Below, one piece after another: positions 21,217-32,551 of a DNA stretch of 64,000 bases. The translations under genes were made by a program, and so were the position numbers. Each line of letters begins with the position of its first letter. Position 1 is the first letter of the stretch. The notes under the pieces were generated by a model. The model worked only from the letters and a program-made list of their open reading frames with translations, made no database searches and was not told where the DNA came from. Location of the stretch: NCBI GenBank assembly GCA_963971405.1, contig OZ020488.1, positions 21,905,089-21,969,088 on the forward strand. The letters run 5' to 3'. This DNA comes from Psococerastis gibbosa (Eukaryota > Arthropoda > Insecta > Psocodea > Psocidae).

Positions 21217-22035
21217 GAACCGGTCCGAGTTTACTCGAACATGCTTTCCAATTTATCGATTAGTAGAGAGAGAAAAAAATGATTATTTTCATGGTAAATA
21301 ATTTTCCTATGGTTACATTTCGGATATCACGGGGGGGGGGGGGGGGGGGTCGTCCACCACCTGAAGGTGACTTAAATTCTAGATAGGTCAGACCTACACA
21401 TTACCACACAGCAATAATGGCAGGTCACGCAATGCATTTGAGCGTGAATTTGCTTTCATTTTTTCAAAAAAAAATTTTTTTTGCACAAAACCCAATAGTT
21501 TTTTGGAAACCAAACTATCCCGTTTCATTACTCAATTTAACACCTAAAACATGCTTGAAGTTAGAAATTATTTTTTAGTCATTTTTCATTAAAATTTAGT
21601 CATTTTTATTTTTTTACCCCCAGAAGCAAACTATCAAGGGGCAAGCGACCCCCCGCATTTTATCAACATTAACAACAACTACAATATATGTGAATTTAAA
21701 AGAAATCGTTGGAGCCGTTTTTGAGAAATAATTTTTTTAGACGTTTTTTTGAAGTTTTTTGAAAATAAAAACCCCCCAAATTGAGTTAGCCCGAAATAAA
21801 AAAAATGGTCCCGAGGTATGATTTTTGTGAACCTACATGCCAAATTTCATCAAAATCGACCGAGTAGTTTGCCCGGAAATCGACGCACAGACAGACAGAC
21901 AGACAGACAGACATTTCGTAAAAACCACTTTTTTGGGTTCCTGGGACCTCAAAACGTGTAAATCCGTTGAAATCTCGGAATCGAAAATTTCGACCGTCAC
22001 AAAGCTTTCCTTATACTACGTATAAATTGGAAAGC
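21217..22035 (-). repeat. Family A repeat, full-length copy 5
   Basis: It runs in reverse from GAACCGGTCCGAGTTTAC to ATAAATTGGAAAGC. It includes a G run at 21331-21349 and a GACA microsatellite at about 21888-21912. A 62-codon frame at its end reads [15 protein letters not shown] then TDRQTDR, but the microsatellite inside it argues against real coding. Confidence 0.92.
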
Positions 22036-22162
22036 AATAAAATTGGTAAACTCCATCATGGAACGATAAGTGATGGGCTCGTTCTCCCTCATATATTCAT
22101 GAATGTAGTGGCACGACAACCCAATGAGGGTCTAGACCTGAGGAGTATCTGTCTTGACCACG

Positions 22163-22356
22163 TTTTTTTTGTTGTTGTTGTTTTAATGGTTAATCCCATA
22201 CAAACAATTCAATGAATGTATCCGATTGGCCTCTTCAGTCGCCTCACTAAGTTACCTAATAGGTACTTGTGTCGAGTATCGACACATCTCCGATCCCATG
22301 GCGTGTAGAGACTCGCACAAGTACAAGCACGCTACCATCTGGCCATCGAAGTCGAT
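22163..22356 (-). repeat. tRNA-like SINE family D, copy 3
   Basis: Reverse of the copy at 21.0 kb: on the - strand ATCGACTTCGATGGCCAG, GGTAGCGTGCTTG and CGATCGGAGATGTG, ending in an AAC-repeat tail and A run. Copies 2 and 3 flank family A copy 5 in opposite orientations. Confidence 0.8.
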
Positions 22357-22399
22357 AAATAATGTTTGGAATCCTGTGGTCGCGTTTTATTAATGTTAT

Positions 22400-22556
22400 T
22401 TTATTATTATCATTATTATTTTATTATTTAAAGCCCATTAGGACTGTGTGGACCAGGCTATGTGGAAAATTTTACTTTTTAGGTCGAGTCTCGAACTTCG
22501 ACCTTCCTTTTAATAGCCCACTTCTCTACCAATTGGACTATTCCTGATCCTTGTAC
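22400..22556 (-). repeat. tRNA-Lys-like SINE, copy 1
   Basis: On the - strand GGAATAGTCCAATTGGTAGAG resembles the D-arm and A box of tRNA-Lys, followed by GGCTATTAAAAGGAAGG and the B box AGTTCGAGACTCG. The tail is rich in ATAATAA. A second copy is at 31.1 kb. Confidence 0.7.
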
Positions 22557-23130
22557 ATTGCAAAATGACTCCGCTTACTGTTCCGGTACATTTGTCTGCA
22601 CAATACTACTATAATATGAAGAACAGTCGTGTTGCCGTATTTTTGTGTAGTAGTGCAGTTAAAACGACCTGACCTGAACTTAGTTTGAGAACGTCGCACC
22701 AGAATGTTTAAAAAAAAATACAATCCTTTAATTTCTCCCTCGATGAAAAGATTGAACCTCGAGGTTTGAGAAAATAACAAGTTATTGTGCTGTAAAATGG
22801 AATGGGTCACTCTGACAGTGGACTTTAGTACTCATAAAGCCTCTGTCTTCGCCAATTATTGGTAATTTCTATGTTATATGTACTCATTACGCGTAATGCT
22901 CTGCTATTATCCGCTAGGTCGTACCTAACTTCTTCAACTTAAGCAGCGTCCATCCATAACGATAGTCGAGGGAACTTCATGACATGTTTTTGTGAATGTT
23001 TTTTTTTTTTTTTGTATACGTAGGATAATTTAGGTTAGGGCTTTGGGAGTTTCCCCACGCGCCATTAGGCTTGGACACGCCCTGATTTTGGTAAAAAGAA
23101 CTGTACATGTTTGGAAAAATAAAGAATTAA
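22557..23130. other. Intergenic, nothing recognised
   Basis: AT-rich with a T run at 23000-23014. Open frames here are short and without features. Confidence 0.5.
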
Positions 23131-23154
23131 TATGATTATTATTATTATTATTAT

Positions 23155-23676
23155 TTTAAAATTAAAATATTGCCTTCCGCTAAAAACCCTAAAAATGATT
23201 TACCATGCACTAATAGAATCGGTATTAAATTATGGAATACAAACTTGGGGGAGAGATAACAACAGCTATTTCACAAAAATACAAAAAATGCAAAATGAAA
23301 TAGTAAAAAACATGCTATCTAATAAATTAAACAAAAAATTTAAAAATATAGACGAAAAATACAGCTTTCTAGATATACTACTACTACTACTACTACTACC
23401 AATAGGAAAACTGTACAAATATCTATAATAAAGAATAGCTATTTTAAGTATTTAAGCAAAATTGTAGGAAACACACAGAATAAGAGGCAACTGAGAATTA
23501 AAGACACATTGAGACAAAATATTCCTATAACACATAATAAGTACGGCAGACGCCTCAATGAAACAGTTTTACCAGAAATATTTAATAAATTTCCACTTAA
23601 ACGAAAAGAATTGAACAAAATAAGGAAAATAAAAAAAGATATAAAAAAATACTTAATTTCAAATGCAGACTATTAG
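23155..23676 (+). pseudogene. LINE reverse transcriptase, C-terminal remnant
   Basis: After an ATT microsatellite, the frame reads LPLKTLKMIYHALIESVLNY then GIQTWG and KIQKMQNEIVKNMLSN, the thumb-side end of non-LTR reverse transcriptases. A CTA microsatellite (about 23380-23400) coincides with a frameshift. The other frame continues YFKYLSKIVGNTQNKRQLRI, then YGRRLNETVLPEIFNKFP and a final KKYLISNADY with a TAG stop. This is a 5'-truncated, dead insertion. The 3' UTR continues to about 23998 with CACCTTGTCCGGGG and a GTGAA repeat. Confidence 0.85.
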
Positions 23677-24046
23677 CCATTTTATTATACATATAATTTT
23701 ATATATATATTTATACTATATATAAAAAATTTATTATATATAACAATATCATCCTTCAGAGTTCAGAAGGATCTCATTCATTGCCAGAATGCTAGAGTGA
23801 GTACTCTATAATGGTTTATTATTATTAATTATTATTAGTTATATTTTATATCTTGCAGTGCCACTGCACTAAGATGATTGATAAGCGGAAGCTTGAGCGT
23901 GATAATGTTAATTAATAACAAATTGGTTTTTCTCAATATATGCACCTTGTCCGGGGTTACTGGTCAAGGAAAAAAGTGAAGTGAAGTGAAGTGAAAATAT
24001 ATTTCTGCTAAAGGAATAAATGTTATCGATAGATCTACGAATAGGA

Positions 24047-24118
24047 TTGATATTTCAGGAGTTATCTGATTTTGTACACTTGTGAGGTTTTTCCCCCTGT
24101 TATTGTCTCTTAACTACG
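24047..24118 (+). repeat. Dispersed repeat family R, copy 1
   Basis: GATATTTCAGGAGTTATCTG, TTGTACACTTGTGAGG and TTGTCTCTTAA match segments at 27.7, 28.0 and 30.4 kb in the same order. The nature of the family is unknown. Confidence 0.5.
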
Positions 24119-24143
24119 TGATGATAATACTACAATATATACA

Positions 24144-25141
24144 GCCAACGGCCTTACCATGTTGAATCCATGAGAGCAGAGCATGTTCCAAACTGCGGCT
24201 AACTTGGTAGAGTGGACAGCGCTGGCAGGGGAACATGGTGGGCATTGGCGTAAACAGGGGGGTCCTGGGCTAAGCCCCCCCCCCAGGTCCACCAGTAGCC
24301 CCCCCCCCCCAGGATTTCTGGTGACAAAGACGTTATGGAGGCTAAAGACATAGTATAGTAATAATATAGTAATAATGAAAGGGAAATTAATTCTTAGTGT
24401 GCTTATTTTACATTTAAAAAAATCAACATATTAACCAAGCACTTTCACAAAAAATACATTACTCAAAATGCTTAAAACCCCAATACTTCACAGCAATTTT
24501 TCCAAAGGGTCCCCCTCTGTGGTAGGTTTATTCGTCTGTAAAATCTCAACTGTGCTGCTTGCCAAATGTGTTAAAATTCCCAAATTTGGGCCTATTCATC
24601 AATTTTTTTCTCCGGGGGAGACCCCCGGGCCCCCCTTCTCCAGGGTAGAATATTCGTAAACCCTCACTAATTTGGGCCTATTTTTCATTTTTTTTTCTCC
24701 GAGGGAGACCCTTGGGCTCCCCTTTCTCCAGGGTATAATATGGGTAAATCCTCAATAATTTGGGCCCATTTATAGATTTTTTCTCCGGGGTATCAAAGTC
24801 TTGGGGTCTTAAAGCCCCCCCCCCCCCAGAAATTTTGTGAATTTACGCCAATGATGGTGGGACATGATAACGCGCTGAGACTATACCAGTCAGTCTACGT
24901 GCGTATCGAGTCCGGGTCACCTCCGATTTAAACGTGTGACATTACCATGTTCCCCAAGTGGTTCGGAATCCACTAAAATCAGAAGGTCCACCCTGTCAGT
25001 CAACTCCCCTTTCCACCGAGTTGAAAGAGTCTGCCCTTAGGGTGCCTCAAGTTTACAAACAGACTCACTCCCCCCGCCAGGCTAACAGGGTTGCTTAAAG
25101 CAGAAATGCTGAAAGCAGGCGTTGGAGACAATAACAACAAA
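24144..25141 (+). repeat. 5S-rRNA-derived SINE, copy a, split by a hAT-like MITE
   Basis: It starts GCCAACGGCCTTACCATG, matching the first bases of 5S rRNA. The body continues to 24242, is interrupted by an inserted element, and resumes at 24854. It ends GAAATGCTGAAAGCAGG, then GCGTTGGAGACAA and an AACAACAA tail. TATATACA may be the target duplication (about 24136-24143 and just after the tail). Confidence 0.85.
24243..24853. mobile_element. hAT-like MITE, 611 bp, with 8-bp TSD, inside a SINE
   Basis: The ends CATTGGCGTAAAC and GAATTTACGCCAATG are inverted. ATGGTGGG is duplicated exactly on both sides (24235-24242 and 24854-24861). Eight-base duplications and CA-G-GGCG-type ends are typical of hAT elements. 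Inside are three diverged tandem units of about 85 bases, each starting TTTGGGCC (about 24585, 24670, 24758) and carrying TTTTTTCTCCG with GGAGACCC-like text. No transposase remains. Confidence 0.88.
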
Positions 25142-26060
25142 AGTATATACAAATTGTAGTTCTAACACCTTTAAGGAATGCTGAGGTATATTTGAGGTAG
25201 CTCATGTGAATTTTGTTGAAAAAGGAAAACAGTCCTAGACTTGACGGATACATTTAATTCAATTTTTAGCCTATCCTATAACTCACTCTGAAAATGTTTA
25301 AGAGTTCGATTTTTTGCTTGGGGGAATGAGGGAGTGTGGCGGGAAGCGACAACAAATTACTCCCCTGATAAAAAAAAGATATGAGTATACTTGTATAACA
25401 CCACTGCCATAACTTCGCATCAAAGGCCTTACGGTCGTAATTGTAATAAAAATATGAATTATGTAGGAAATTCCAATTTTTTCCATCTCAAAATAATTTG
25501 AATATAGGGTTGAAAAGGATTGGGAATAACCTCACAATTGCTGGGTTGCCTCTCAGTCCCCATTATGAAAACTCTGCTGCCCAACTTTGGAGGAAAAAGG
25601 GTGACATTTGACCCCGACGGACGGTACGTACAACTCACTTCCTCGGTTGGAAGAGTTTTTTTAATGAGTCCCTTGCCGCTCCGAACACATGGCTCTGCCT
25701 TGCTTCAGACTTAATGTCCGGAAAGCCATCTAGTATCATTTTCAGCTTAAACCCTAACTCTCTTGGGAGCCGTCATGACCAATTGAAAGGCACGGGTCTT
25801 TCATGTCTGAGGTTTTTTAGGTGGAGACTCGATATTTAGGATGTAATTGAACTTTGTTTGCTCATAAAAAATGCAAAAGCTAATTTACTTCTATGCTTTG
25901 CTTAAGGGTGGTTACCATAATGTAGGAGTATTCGTTGGAGCAGGTAAACGCTACACACAGGCGACAATATTAAGGTTGGGTCCTGCCGACCGTCGCGTTG
26001 GAAGTTACAGAAAGGTACTGAAAAGGCGGCTATATATAAAATTTAGTTTCATTTCGGATC
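25142..26060. other. Intergenic, nothing recognised
   Basis: Short open frames at 25520-25714 (+) and 25298-25486 (-) have no recognisable features. The stretch 25880-26050 is slightly less AT-rich. Confidence 0.5.
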
Positions 26061-26063
26061 ATT

Positions 26064-26541
26064 GCTTTCCAATTTATACGTAGTATTGTATAAGGAAAGC
26101 TTTGTGATGGTCGAAATTTTCGATTCCGAGATTTCAACGGATTTACACGTGTTGAGGTCCCAGGAACACAAAAAAGTGTTTTTTTTTTTTTTACGAAATG
26201 TCTGTCGCTCTGTCTGTCTGTTCATCGATTTCCGGGCAAACTACTCAGTCGATTTTGATGAAATTTGGTATGTAGGTTCACAAATGTCATACCTCAGGAC
26301 TATTTTTTTTATTTTGGGCTAACCCAATTGGTCCCCCCCCCCAATTGGTTTATTCTCAAAAAACTCCAAAAAAAACGTCTAAAAAAATTATTTCTCAAAA
26401 ACGGCTCCAACGATTTCTTTTAAATTCACATATATTATAGTCGTTACTAATGTTAATAAAATGCGGAATTCGCTTGCCCCTTGATAGTTTGCTTCTGGGT
26501 AAAAAAAAAATGAAAATAACTAAATTTTAATGAAAAATGAC
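26064..26541 (+). repeat. Family A repeat, 3'-truncated copy 6
   Basis: It begins GCTTTCCAATTTATACG and follows the family through TCTG repeats (about 26205-26220) and the CTTGATAGTTTGCTTCTGGG block. It breaks off after TTTTAATGAAAAATGAC. Confidence 0.88.
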
Positions 26542-26946
26542 TGGGTCGTTTTATGAATTGCTCGAATATATGTTTGTCTTACCGTGGGCCGCAAGCGATT
26601 TTCCGGTAGGAAATGTGTGCCGCCACTGAAAAAGTTTGGGAAACGTTGATTTACATTATTAAATTTATTAATAATTATAAATTTTACAAAAGTTAATTAA
26701 AAATCAGTTTGGTTTTAAAATCTAGTTTACGATATCAGGTAAGTGCCAAGAAGTTAACCAGTTTAGGTTTTCTCTAAGTGATGTCATACTGTCGGTGGTT
26801 ACCCTTAACGCCAGGTCTCAAAGTATCGATAATAAGAAATACTGGACGGCACCGACATGGTGGGACCGTGTAGTATTACTATTTCCAGACTTTTCAAGCG
26901 ATTATGGGACCGACCCTTAATGTTTGAAATGTATCTGTTAATTTCG

Positions 26947-27052
26947 AAGCTTTGTATTAGGGAACTTCGTGTCCCACATTAAAACAGCATGTATATGCGT
27001 ATTTGTTTTTTGTTTTTAAATATGGGACGCGAATTTCCCTAATACAAAGCTT
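26947..27052. mobile_element. Small fold-back MITE, about 106 bp
   Basis: AAGCTTTGTATTAGGGAA is followed by CTTCGTGTCCCA; the right end is the reverse complement with few changes (TGGGACGCGAA, TTCCCTAATACAAAGCTT). The two arms of about 40 bases leave a short loop. No coding sequence. Confidence 0.75.
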
Positions 27053-27054
27053 AC

Positions 27055-27640
27055 ATAATTAAGCAATACAATTTATCTTGGATGGTCTTATCTACCTATA
27101 AAATAGTTCTCTTTTTATCTTTGCACTGGAGTCTGGACAAGTATTTCATGTGGTTGGGCGTAGCTGATTAGCTCGCTATATTGATTACTGAGAATGCTGG
27201 AAGTTACTTTGCCTTCATGGTATATTATTCGTATAATTTCTTGTAAGGGGAAATAGCTCTCTATGCTGAAGTAATGCTGAAGTGGTTCCTAGAAATTTGC
27301 TTTGTCCTGTTTAAGCCGATCGATAAGCGCTAATCCCGTCACTTTGCCTTTTAAATAAGGACTTAACACAGCTTTACTGCGCTGTTATATTTCTTTAACC
27401 CCATAAGAGCAATTCAGACACCCCCTACCTCGCGTTTTCTGCAGCAGATTTTTCACAGGAAATATTGATCGTAAAGCCGTCAAAAATATCCCTTAAATTA
27501 GCAGAAATGCTCCTCTACATTTGGATATATGACATGTGGCCTTCGCTAACTCCCTCCTCCGGGCTACCACACCAATAATTTTTTTTATACAAATCAAATT
27601 CCATAGTGAGGAATCTGTTAGAAAAAGGTACATTTCACAT
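27055..27640. other. Intergenic, nothing recognised
   Basis: No gene, repeat or hairpin stood out in this stretch. Confidence 0.45.
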
Positions 27641-28042
27641 ATCAGAAGGCTCAGAAAAATTTCTAGTGTGTGTCTTGATATTTTTGACAGCTCTACGATT
27701 GATATATTTCATGAGATGTTTGATATTTTCACTTATAAGACTTTGTCTCTTGAGAAAATCTAATGTAACAGGAAATATCCATGGTAGACCTATAAAAATG
27801 TCGCACCTCTACATTTTGATGTATTAATGTGGCCGTATCTACCACCGATTGGCCACAGTTTCCGTCCTCAGCCCCTCACCAACAATTTTTTGCACATTTT
27901 CGATAATTGTGGCCATTCGGTGTTATATCAAAATGAAAAGGAGCATTTTTGCTATGGTTATTTTTGACAGCTGGACCATCCATATTTCATGAGACATTTT
28001 TACACTTGTAAGGCTTCTCCATTTGATTGTCTCTTAAGTAAG
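27640..28042 (+). repeat. Dispersed repeat family R, two adjacent copies
   Basis: Copy 2 (about 27640-27760) reads GGCTCAGAAAAATTTCT, GATATTTTTGACAGCTCTA, TTTCATGAGATGTTTGAT and TTATAAGACTTTGTCTC. Copy 3 (about 27955-28042) repeats TATTTTTGACAGCTGGAC, ATTTCATGAGACATTT and GATTGTCTCTTAAGTAA. They are diverged from each other. Family type unknown. Confidence 0.6.
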
Positions 28043-28266
28043 TTACTATGTCCACCTGGGAGAGAATAACTGAAGGTATTTTAAATTATTACGTGGAATT
28101 TTACGTGTCAACCACACATTCTGGCTGGTTTGTATACATAGGTGAATAAAAATTAATAAAATTTGATCTTTATTATATTTTTTTTTAGCGATTTAATAAA
28201 AAAAATCAAAGATAGGCAGTTAATACATTATATTATATACTGCTAGTTCAATTTCCTTACTTTTAG

Positions 28267-28534
28267 GGCCCGATGCACAAAGGCGATTCACACGCCGGTG
28301 AAATGCCGGGAAATTTGTCAATGGGGCAAATGGGTTGCCGCAATGAATCTACTTTAGTAGACTTCTCTCCACTGAACTCTCGCTAGTGCATGGTTTTTGG
28401 AAAACTGTGCAGCAGCTTAAATTCAGCGAGAGAAATCTTCTGAAGTATACGCTGGTTTTGCAGCAACTCATTTGCTTCAATGACGAATTAACCGGCATTT
28501 CGCCGGAGTGTGAGTCGTCCTTGTGCCCCGGGTC
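28267..28534. mobile_element. Fold-back MITE, about 268 bp
   Basis: The left end GGCCCGATGCACAAAGGCGA and right end (reverse strand) GACCCGGGGCACAAGGACGA begin long imperfect inverted arms that share CACACGCCGG-GAAATGCCGG and GCAAATG-GTTGC. Arms are about 100 bases. No target duplication could be fixed. A decayed relative is at 19.3 kb. Confidence 0.7.
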
Positions 28535-30395
28535 ATAATTGAAGAAATGTGGAGATACGGAAATATACCTTATATTAATTATAGAACTCCGTAACGCCGA
28601 ACCGTTTCTCGGAACCTCTGACCCATCTTGTAACAAATTTGTCTAATTGCCATGGCCACAGCAATTGTTAACCCCCTTTTGGTGGGACCGTTAATTTGTT
28701 TGTGAGTACCTCATGTACACTGTTTATTAATATCACCCCATATCATAAGCTACATGTCACTGGAAGATATGGAAGTATCTATTGTAATTCTATTCAACGA
28801 CAACGGCCCGAAGCTCGATAGGTAAACGAATGATATTGATATATTTACTCGGGACATTGAATGTATCTCGATTTTCGATCCTTGTTTGCAGAGTTTCAAC
28901 CGAGGGATGTTTGCAGAAAACTTTGCGTCATCGTTTTTAATATTCCAACCTCTTTATATTTCTTCCTCTCTCGAAAACACCTTGTTGTTGGGTGGATTGT
29001 TTTTCGCAATTTTGTTCAAACATACAGAATGTGTTTGCCCACATTATAGTTATAATATATATGCTGCTCAATTGTTTGTTTCTAGTTTCACACAGTTTTT
29101 GCTCGTCAGAGCGCAACAGATCCTTTAACAATGCACTTGAGCGGCTTATACTAAATATTCAGCGTATCTCTTGCGCTTAGAGCGATTTCTGAAGCTCAGC
29201 AAAGAGCTTATCCGTTTAAAATCGTTTCCTTTTGCCCCTCCCTTTATCTTTCATTGTAAAACTAACGTCTAACGTTTGAAACATTTATGTTAAAGTTTGC
29301 TGCAAAGCGCTGGTTTTACGTTTTCCGTATGTTTGCCTTAATACGCTAATGATACAATTTGCAAAGCTCGCCTACTGAAATCTTTGAACGTATTAAAAAT
29401 CGCTCAATCCGCGCCTTCGCATTGAATTAGCAGATTTTATTTTAAATTTTCGCTTCAGCGGGCCTACCGTGGCGTTTGTAACTAACTTAACTTAGTGTTA
29501 AAAATGTAAACGAAACAAATTTATATATTGCACTGTCCATTCAAAAATTATGTTGTTTAAATTTTTAACACCACAATAAGTTATTCTTTAAAGGACACAT
29601 AATAGTTCCATATAGTCCTAAAAAATTATATGTCGCACGCTGAGCTTCCGCGCAGAGCTAGCATGGAAAAGCTTTATGTAACTTATTTATAAAAAAATAT
29701 TATTTATGAAAATTCTAGATACGGTGTAGAGCTTGTCCAATTCTCTATTGACATTGTATTATTGTAGGCTACTCATATTGCATACAGTACAGTGTTTACT
29801 CATGAATGCTATGCGTGTTTGTGCTTTGTGCATTCTCTTTTGTTTGATGATGGTGTGGTATTGTGGGAAGGGTGTACAATAGATTTGTGGCAATGCTCCA
29901 ATGCTTCTTCTGTCACGCGTCCTGCAGGATAATCCGTTGTTTTGGATGCCTTGTAGTTACCTGACGCTTTGTTCTTGTTGCCAATTGGTTGCTGAAGGTG
30001 TTGTTTATGAGCTTCTTACTCTGTTCTTCTTTGTTGCTTTAGTTAAATATATTCTCGCAGGAAATGCGTGTTAATGAAGCTCTTGTTGCAAGGACTACCA
30101 AGTTTCTATTTACAATAATTACTGTACTGTGACGTCGTGATAAAAAAAAAACCTGCACTCTTATCCAACAACTTAAATACAGTATAACATTATATGATAC
30201 ATCAGTCTAGTTCTCTTTAACTTCGTGGTATCTACCTGCATTACTAGTGTTCTGACTAGATCATATGATTGCTATCTTAAAAAGAGGAATAAGACTAAGA
30301 AATACTTCCGTAACTAATCTGCCTTTAATAACTGCAAACAAATGTTCAATGTTAATATTGTATGGCCGATCTGTGTTAGAAAGAAATACATATCA
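28535..30395. other. Intergenic, nothing recognised
   Basis: AT-rich. Overlapping short frames at 28861-29180 on both strands have no domain features. No repeats shared with the rest of the window were seen. Confidence 0.45.
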
Positions 30396-30492
30396 TGTAT
30401 CGAAATGCTCAGAAAAATTGCTTCTGTTCTGATATTTTTGACATCTATATGATTGCTATTTCATGAGTTATTTGATTTTTACACTTATTATA
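30396..30492 (+). repeat. Dispersed repeat family R, copy 4
   Basis: ATCGAAATGCTCAGAAAAAT, CTGATATTTTTGACATC and TTTCATGAGTTATTTGATTT match copies 1-3 in order. Confidence 0.6.
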
Positions 30493-31089
30493 CTAATACC
30501 TTACGAACGGAGTAAATTATCTTTTGGATTCCACTTGCAGTTGGAAAACTTACAGTGAAAGCCACCTGGGTATAGAAAATTGTTATTCACTCGGCTACTA
30601 GAGACGCAGAATATAACACAAACTAATCCTCATTAATAGTCACATACAGGCATACAGTAGCTCTGTGTGGATGACTACTAAATCCCTCTGTTGTTTCCAA
30701 AAGACTTAATACGTCAAATGCATAATTTGGTGACAAACAAAACAAGTTCAATTTATTTAAAGCGGCACCCCTTTCTGTCAGAAGACAAGGTGCTTAAAAC
30801 CCTAAATGTAAATTCTTTGCAGGATATAGGGATTTGCTGTTGTAATCTCCTTTAACACGCTCCTCCCTTTTTGCACAAATTTGTTTTAAATAACGCTTCA
30901 GTTCATGGGACTTGAGTTTAATCTGGAAATGTTGATTTTAACATTTTTATATAGATACGGTACCTTAGAGTAAAAACGACAACCCAATGAGCGACTAGGC
31001 CTGAGGGCTGGCAAATGATCTGCTTTCTTCGCCCCTCCTCTGTTTGGGATATTGCGGTCAGTAACATGGCCGGCAGCGTAGTTTTCCCT
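30493..31089. other. Intergenic, nothing recognised
   Basis: No gene or repeat recognised. A short - strand frame at 30898-31113 runs into the neighbouring SINE and is not supported. Confidence 0.45.
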
Positions 31090-31245
31090 TACCGTTGTAA
31101 GTGAAATACCCATTTGGGTTGGGTGGACCCAGGTCAGTTACGAATGTATATAAATGTTATCCTTTTATGTTGAGTCTCGAGCCTCACACTTCCGTTTCAT
31201 AGTCTAGTTCTCTACCATCTGAACTGTTCCTAATATTTTTATAAT
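31090..31245 (-). repeat. tRNA-Lys-like SINE, copy 2
   Basis: On the - strand it reads GGAACAGTTCAGATGGTAGAG, GACTATGAAACGGAAG and GGCTCGAGACTC (B box), then the body CTGGGTCCACCCAACCC shared with the 22.4 kb copy. Confidence 0.7.
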
Positions 31246-31251
31246 ATAATA

Positions 31252-31497
31252 GTTGCTGCTGACGGTTAAGAAACGGAAACTCACATACTTCGGCCATGTG
31301 AAGAGGAGTGAAAAGTATCGCCTTGTGCATGTAATAATCCAAGAAACAATATAGTGCTCCTACCGGCAGAAGAGCATCCTGGTGGTAAAACCTGAGACAG
31401 TGGTTCGGCAAGGGCACGACTTCGCTTTTCAGAGCAGCAGTCTTCAAGTCCAACTGATGGTCGCGAATCTTCGATAGAAGAGGCATTTAAGGAAAGA
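31252..31497 (+). pseudogene. LINE ORF C-terminal end, frameshifted (GHVxR/NLRQWFG type)
   Basis: The + strand encodes LLTVKKRKLTYFGHVKRSEK, then in other frames GRRASWW, NLRQWFGKGTTSLFRAA and finally LMVANLR with a KRHL tail. This order is the usual end of a widespread insect endonuclease-reverse transcriptase element. At least two frameshifts and a stop show that it is dead. The 100-codon frame on the opposite strand is its shadow. Confidence 0.8.
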
Positions 31498-32015
31498 AAA
31501 AGTTCAGGATACTAAGGAAGTCAGCTATGCTTTTTCGCCCTTGAGGATGCAATAGACTGCGATCTCTTTTAAATTGCCATTTTACTGTATGCGCTTGGCA
31601 CTCACAAACAAATTGAATTTTTTTTATTTTTTTTTAACGTTGGTTACCTGTCTATATATTCAAATACTATTTTAATTATACTATATACTAAATACTTATA
31701 TGCTATAAGCTAATTATATTGTAACTGTATTTCGTGTGTACGTTCGTTTAAAATTTAAATCACCGGTGGGACGCAGTGTAGAGAGCTCCAATTTTTCAAT
31801 AAAAATTATATCGTTCATTTCAGAACGTTGAACCGTAAAATTTCGGTATGTTACTAGTATTTGGTTTTGAAATTCAGTGATTGAAATAAATGGCGTTAAA
31901 GTTTTTGCTTCAATTTAGATCGGGTTTCGCATGATTTTCCCCACCGTGAAGCTTACTATTTCACATGGGTATTTGTGCGATTACACTGAGTAATAGCTTT
32001 ACTTAATTACCATTA
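31498..32015. other. Intergenic, nothing recognised
   Basis: AT-rich with T runs near 31619-31635 and no recognised feature. Confidence 0.45.
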
Positions 32016-32017
32016 TT

Positions 32018-32400
32018 TTCAATTCCGAGATTTCAACGGATTTACCCGTTTTGAGGTCCCATGTCCATGAATTGTCTGTTAGTCTGTCTGTTCGTCAATA
32101 TTTAACTACTTGCAGAATTTTGATGAACATTTGCATGTTTGTTCACAATAGTCACATCAGAATATTTTTTATTATTTTAGGCTAAATAAATTTTAGGGGT
32201 TTTACCCTCCAAAAAAGCGGCTCAATTTATTTAAATGGCTCCAACGATTTTCTATCGATGCTTTCTAACTTCAGTTATGTTTTAGGTTCTAAATAGAGTA
32301 ACGTAAAGTAAAGTAGAGTAACCGAACCGGTCTCTTTCCGCCAAGCAAAGTTTTATTAAGTTATATTGCTTACCTTGCCATTATTACTGTGTTGTATTAT
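32018..32400 (+). repeat. Family A repeat, decayed copy 7 with internal deletions
   Basis: It matches family A from TTCCGAGATTTCAACGGATT and GTTTTGAGGTCCCA through a short TCTG stretch to TTTTAGGTTCTAAATAGAG and CCTTGCCATTATTACTGTG. Several internal blocks are missing. The inserted AAAGTAAAGTAGAGTAAC near 32305 is a small local duplication. Confidence 0.7.
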
Positions 32401-32551
32401 ATTGGTTCATGACAATGAATTCAGTCCATCGATCAATTTAGTGTTTTACTTACCAAAAAAGACAAAAGTTAGTTTAAAACATCAAAGAGATATGAAAAAT
32501 TGTTTTTTCTCATTTGGTAGAACCTCGATACCTACTAACGCAAAAATATCA

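Noticed and set aside
21837..22025. Recurring frames ending KLSLYYV (also 55037-55234, 59811-60002, 52535-52795) as a small conserved protein family
   Set aside because: They are translations of the family A repeat across a variable GACA microsatellite. Several copies have frameshifts, so conservation follows the repeat, not a protein.
31184..31486. 100-codon - strand frame as a gene
   Set aside because: It lies opposite a recognisable LINE remnant and a SINE; its sequence is their antisense.
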